A stretch of DNA of 14,641 nucleotides from an uncultured Lachnospiraceae bacterium. Lineage in GTDB: Bacteria; Bacillota; Clostridia; Lachnospirales; Lachnospiraceae. Numbering within the stretch: position 1 is the stretch's first letter; every line of letters starts with the position of its first letter. The notes under the pieces were generated by a model. The model was not told the DNA's origin. It saw nothing but the letters and a program-made list of their open reading frames with translations, and made no database searches. The position numbers and the translations under genes were made by a program. This document shows, piece by piece, positions 12,396 to 14,641 of the stretch. The DNA lies in the NCBI GenBank assembly GCA_900555195.1, contig USKC01000042.1, positions 1-14,641 of the forward strand. The letters are read 5' to 3'.

Positions 12396-14386
12396 TTTTC
12401 TGTCTGTCCTGCCTTTTTCTTGCTGCTTTTCTTATCTTTCCCCTTCTCATTCCTGCTGTTTCCTGTGCGGGTGGAAGGGGTACTTCTCAAGATGCGGATG
12501 CTTCTGCCTGGAACCAGCGTCTTCCGGCCTTCGCCTTCCACACCTTCAGCCGCCCGGCCCATTCCAGCATCCTCCCCTGCAAAATGATTCGTCCAGCCAT
12601 CTGCTGTATCGCAGACCGCTGTCCATTCCTGCCCTTCCGGCAGTCCAGGGAGCGCAAATGCATGCGGTTCCCAGTGCATGTTGTAAGCGATATAAAACGA
12701 ACTGTCCGCTTCATTCCGGTTTTTTAGCGCGTAGTTTCCGCAGTACATCACGCCAGCAAATCTGCTCAGGCGGTCTGTCTTCAGCTTCCAGGCTTCTTCT
12801 CCATGATAGGAAAGATCCGGATAGCCGCACGCAATATAATCCAGCATCGTGCACTCCACCGGACGATGCAGGATCGGATGCCGCTTTCTCAGAGCGATCG
12901 CTTCCTTTACAAAGTTCCAAAAGGGCTCATTCCGCCCCTTTAGTCTCCAGTCCAGCCAGCTGATCTGGTTATCCTGACAGTAGGGGTTATTATTGCCTCC
13001 CCTGCTGAAACCAAACTCATCCCCTCCAACGATCATTGGGGTTCCCTGCGCAGTCAACAGCAATAACACCGCATTCCTCATCTGCCTCCAGCGCAGATCC
13101 TGAACGCTTTTCTTACGGGTCTTTCCTTCACAGCCGCAGTTCCAGCTGACATTATAATCTTCTCCGTCCCGATTCTCTTCTCCGTTCTCCTCATTGTGCT
13201 TCCCGTCAAAACTCACCAGATCCGCCAACGTGAAACCAGAATAATTCGTAATATAATTTATGACGCCACACTGCCCCGGGTTCTTCCTCAGGCACGCGAG
13301 AGCGCCCGGCAATGCATCTTCATCGCTCTTGAGGAAATGGCGCATCGCATACATGAAGCCGTCATTGTACTCCGCCAGATTCCTGTATACAGGAATTTCT
13401 TCCTTTCCATAGATCTCATGGCAGGGAACATCCTGGCAGAACAGCTTGGTATTTCCCAGCATCGGTTCCGTTGCCAGAAGGGCGGTCGGGATTCCAACTC
13501 CCATCAGATGAAATCCGTCCACATGGTATTCCAACACCCAATGCCGGATCACTTCCAAAATATACGCCTGCTTCACTTCCGGCGGGAAGTAGAACTGCAT
13601 AATCAGTTCTATCCCTGCACGATGCAGGGCCTTCACCAGATCTTTGAATTCCTCCTCCGGATGGCCTGATGCGGAATATGAGAACTTAGGCGCAAAATAA
13701 TAGCCCTTTTTATAGCCCCAATAATTGATGCGCGGCTGCTCCTCTTCCGGCTTATCCATATAATGCCGCTTCGCTTCCTCCATGGAAACGCTTCCTGCAG
13801 GTCCTGTCAGCGGCTTCTTTTCCAATTCCAGAAATTCATAGGAAGGCATGAGTTCCACTGCCGTTATGCCAAGCTGCGACAGATACGGGATTTTCTCTGC
13901 AATTCCTGCAAACGTTCCCTTGTGCTCCACGCCCGAACTGGCATGCCGGGTAAATCCTCTGGGATGCACCAGATAAAGCACCGTCTCTGAAAGCGGCGTC
14001 ATAAGCGGCCTGTCTTCCTCCCAGTCATAATCATGAGGGCAATACCCGCCCTTAAGGGCCGGGCTCACCTTCTTCCCCCAATGTTCATTGCCATAGACAA
14101 TGCCCGCATAGGGATCGGTGAGGATTTCCTCTCCTGCATAAAAGTTATACCGGAAGTCCTTCTCTTCCAGCCCTTCCACCTGCATGCAATAAATATTGCC
14201 TATCTTTTTCCCAGTGTGAAAAGGCAGGCGCACCGGAGCGGTCCTTCCTCCCAGATACAGCAAAACGCCGCATTCTTCCTTCGTATGGAGAGCAGCCGCA
14301 AAATTTACTTTTCCGTCGGAAGTGACGGATACGCCCATAGGATAAGGGAGCCCCGGATGGAGCTTCAGTTCATGTCTTCCTGTCAT
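12392..14386 (-). CDS. GlgX/isoamylase-like GH13 protein, probably catalytically inactive
   Basis: This 664-residue protein is laid out like a glycogen debranching enzyme: CBM48-like N-terminal domain (about 10-100), TIM-barrel (about 133-500) and C-terminal beta domain (about 510-635), then a lysine-rich tail (EKGKDKKSSKKKAG). Family wording is clear in GIAEKIPYLSQLGITAVELMP, YWGYKKGYYFAP, RNLAEYNDGF and GGNNNPYCQDNQISWLDW. The catalytic motifs are not. Region I (normally LDVVYNH) reads MQFYFPP at 263-269; region II (GFRFD) reads GFHLM at 291-295, so the nucleophile Asp is Met and the invariant Arg is His; region III (AEPW) reads CQDV at 317-320; region IV (HDGFTL) reads YSGFTL at 382-387. 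Hydrolysis is therefore unlikely; glycogen binding or a regulatory role is inferred. AGGAG lies eight bases before the ATG. DUF5662 follows with a GTGA overlap. Confidence 0.9.
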   Translation of the reverse strand: MTGRHELKLHPGLPYPMGVSVTSDGKVNFAAALHTKEECGVLLYLGGRTAPVRLPFHTGKKIGNIYCMQVEGLEEKDFRYNFYAGEEILTDPYAGIVYGNEHWGKKVSPALKGGYCPHDYDWEEDRPLMTPLSETVLYLVHPRGFTRHASSGVEHKGTFAGIAEKIPYLSQLGITAVELMPSYEFLELEKKPLTGPAGSVSMEEAKRHYMDKPEEEQPRINYWGYKKGYYFAPKFSYSASGHPEEEFKDLVKALHRAGIELIMQFYFPPEVKQAYILEVIRHWVLEYHVDGFHLMGVGIPTALLATEPMLGNTKLFCQDVPCHEIYGKEEIPVYRNLAEYNDGFMYAMRHFLKSDEDALPGALACLRKNPGQCGVINYITNYSGFTLADLVSFDGKHNEENGEENRDGEDYNVSWNCGCEGKTRKKSVQDLRWRQMRNAVLLLLTAQGTPMIVGGDEFGFSRGGNNNPYCQDNQISWLDWRLKGRNEPFWNFVKEAIALRKRHPILHRPVECTMLDYIACGYPDLSYHGEEAWKLKTDRLSRFAGVMYCGNYALKNRNEADSSFYIAYNMHWEPHAFALPGLPEGQEWTAVCDTADGWTNHFAGEDAGMGRAAEGVEGEGRKTLVPGRSIRILRSTPSTRTGNSRNEKGKDKKSSKKKAGQTEK

Positions 14387-14447
14387 CGTATCATCTCCTG
14401 TGATTGTTATCGGGCGATTAAGGGGTGCTGTAGATTCAGCCCTTCCG

Positions 14448-14481
14448 CATCCGGCCTTTCAAAGGCTCAAAGAGCCGGATG
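14448..14481 (-). other. Hairpin in the leader of the GlgX-like gene
   Basis: CATCCGGC (14448-14455) pairs with GCCGGATG (14474-14481), and CTTT continues against AAAG after one bulged base: 12 pairs in a 34-nt element. No T-tract follows on either strand, so it is not an ordinary terminator. It lies about 60 bases upstream of the start codon. Confidence 0.5.
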
Positions 14482-14601
14482 ACCATGAATTAAATAACCG
14501 TTTTCCGTTATTGTTCGCGAAGTGGTAGAGATGCCCCTGGCCGGAGGGGCGGTTCAGTGTGCAGCCGGTATCTTCTTTCCGGGCGGCCGTCTAAAAACGT
14601 C

Positions 14602-14637
14602 AGTACTTACGGGCCGTCTTTTGGCCCGTTATGTACT
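14602..14637 (-). terminator. Probable terminator of a minus-strand gene beyond the right edge
   Basis: ACGGGCC (14609-14615) and GGCCCGT (14623-14629) form a perfect 7-bp stem with a 7-nt loop, extended by AGTAC/GTACT (14602-14606 with 14633-14637) across a small internal loop. On the minus strand GACG and then TTTTT follow. This fits a terminator for an unseen gene entering from the right. Confidence 0.55.
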
Positions 14638-14641
14638 GCTA

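Larger units (their letters stand above)
14387..14641. other. Gene-free leader region upstream of the GlgX-like gene
   Basis: I see no gene in these 255 bases. They hold the AGGAG site of the GlgX-like gene, three hairpin-forming dyads (listed separately for 14448-14481 and 14602-14637, plus GCCCCT/AGGGGC at 14533-14550) and an imperfect AT-rich dyad (AATAAC...GTTATT, about 14494-14515). No riboswitch class or convincing promoter was recognised. Confidence 0.5.

Noticed and set aside
11931..12963. Plus-strand open frames of about 200 codons opposite the DUF5662 and GlgX-like genes
   Set aside because: They are antisense shadows with improbable composition and no translation signals.
1..14641. 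Search for CRISPR arrays, insertion sequences, tRNA and rRNA genes
   Set aside because: No regularly spaced direct repeats, transposase reading frames, tRNA cloverleaf or rRNA sequence were seen on either strand.

Overview
The window looks like a chromosomal stretch from a Gram-positive gut Clostridium-type organism, most likely a Lachnospiraceae. The evidence is the gene families: a LytTR regulator paired with a DUF3021 membrane protein, a MacB-type ABC exporter with Gram-positive-style HlyD adaptors, a short cysteine-rich 'HCB protein 13'-like protein and a DUF5662 protein. Strong AGGAGG ribosome binding sites fit this. Species cannot be read from the sequence. Nearly everything is on the minus strand; the exceptions are the truncated gene at the left edge and an RluA-type pseudouridine synthase.

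Layout. (1) 2-445: C-terminal end of an unrecognised plus-strand gene, then a strong hairpin at 490-531 that also serves the minus-strand operon arriving from the right. (2) 576-1469: LytTR regulator plus DUF3021 membrane protein, with a well-formed promoter near 1547-1575 carrying a CGCGAC/CGTGAC direct repeat. (3) 1778-9673: a six-gene export operon read right to left: three consecutive HlyD/MacA-type adaptors, a MacB-type permease, a membrane-anchored protein with pentapeptide repeats, and an ABC ATPase. Four of the genes are joined by ATGA/GTGA overlaps or near-contact. The operon ends at two hairpins (1724-1759 and 1671-1718). (4) 9960-10214: an HMA-domain metallochaperone with a consensus promoter and a perfect 16-bp operator-like palindrome just downstream of the predicted transcription start. 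(5) 10428-11336: RluA-family pseudouridine synthase, divergent from the HMA gene. A 22-bp inverted repeat fills the space between the two opposing -35 boxes. (6) 11484-11750: cysteine-rich small protein. (7) 11823-14386: a GlgX-like GH13 protein followed by an overlapping DUF5662 gene.

How the genes work together. The ATPase, permease and three adaptors form an ATP-driven exporter (MacAB/YknXYZ style). The adjacent LytTR-DUF3021 pair is a plausible local regulator of it, though no binding site is proven. Two parts stand out. The exporter has three non-identical adaptors for one permease, and several subunits carry low-complexity glycine/methionine, acidic or glutamine-rich inserts. The GlgX-like protein keeps the overall family sequence but has lost the residues expected at all four GH13 catalytic motifs, so it is probably a non-catalytic carbohydrate-binding or regulatory paralogue, translationally coupled to a DUF5662 protein.
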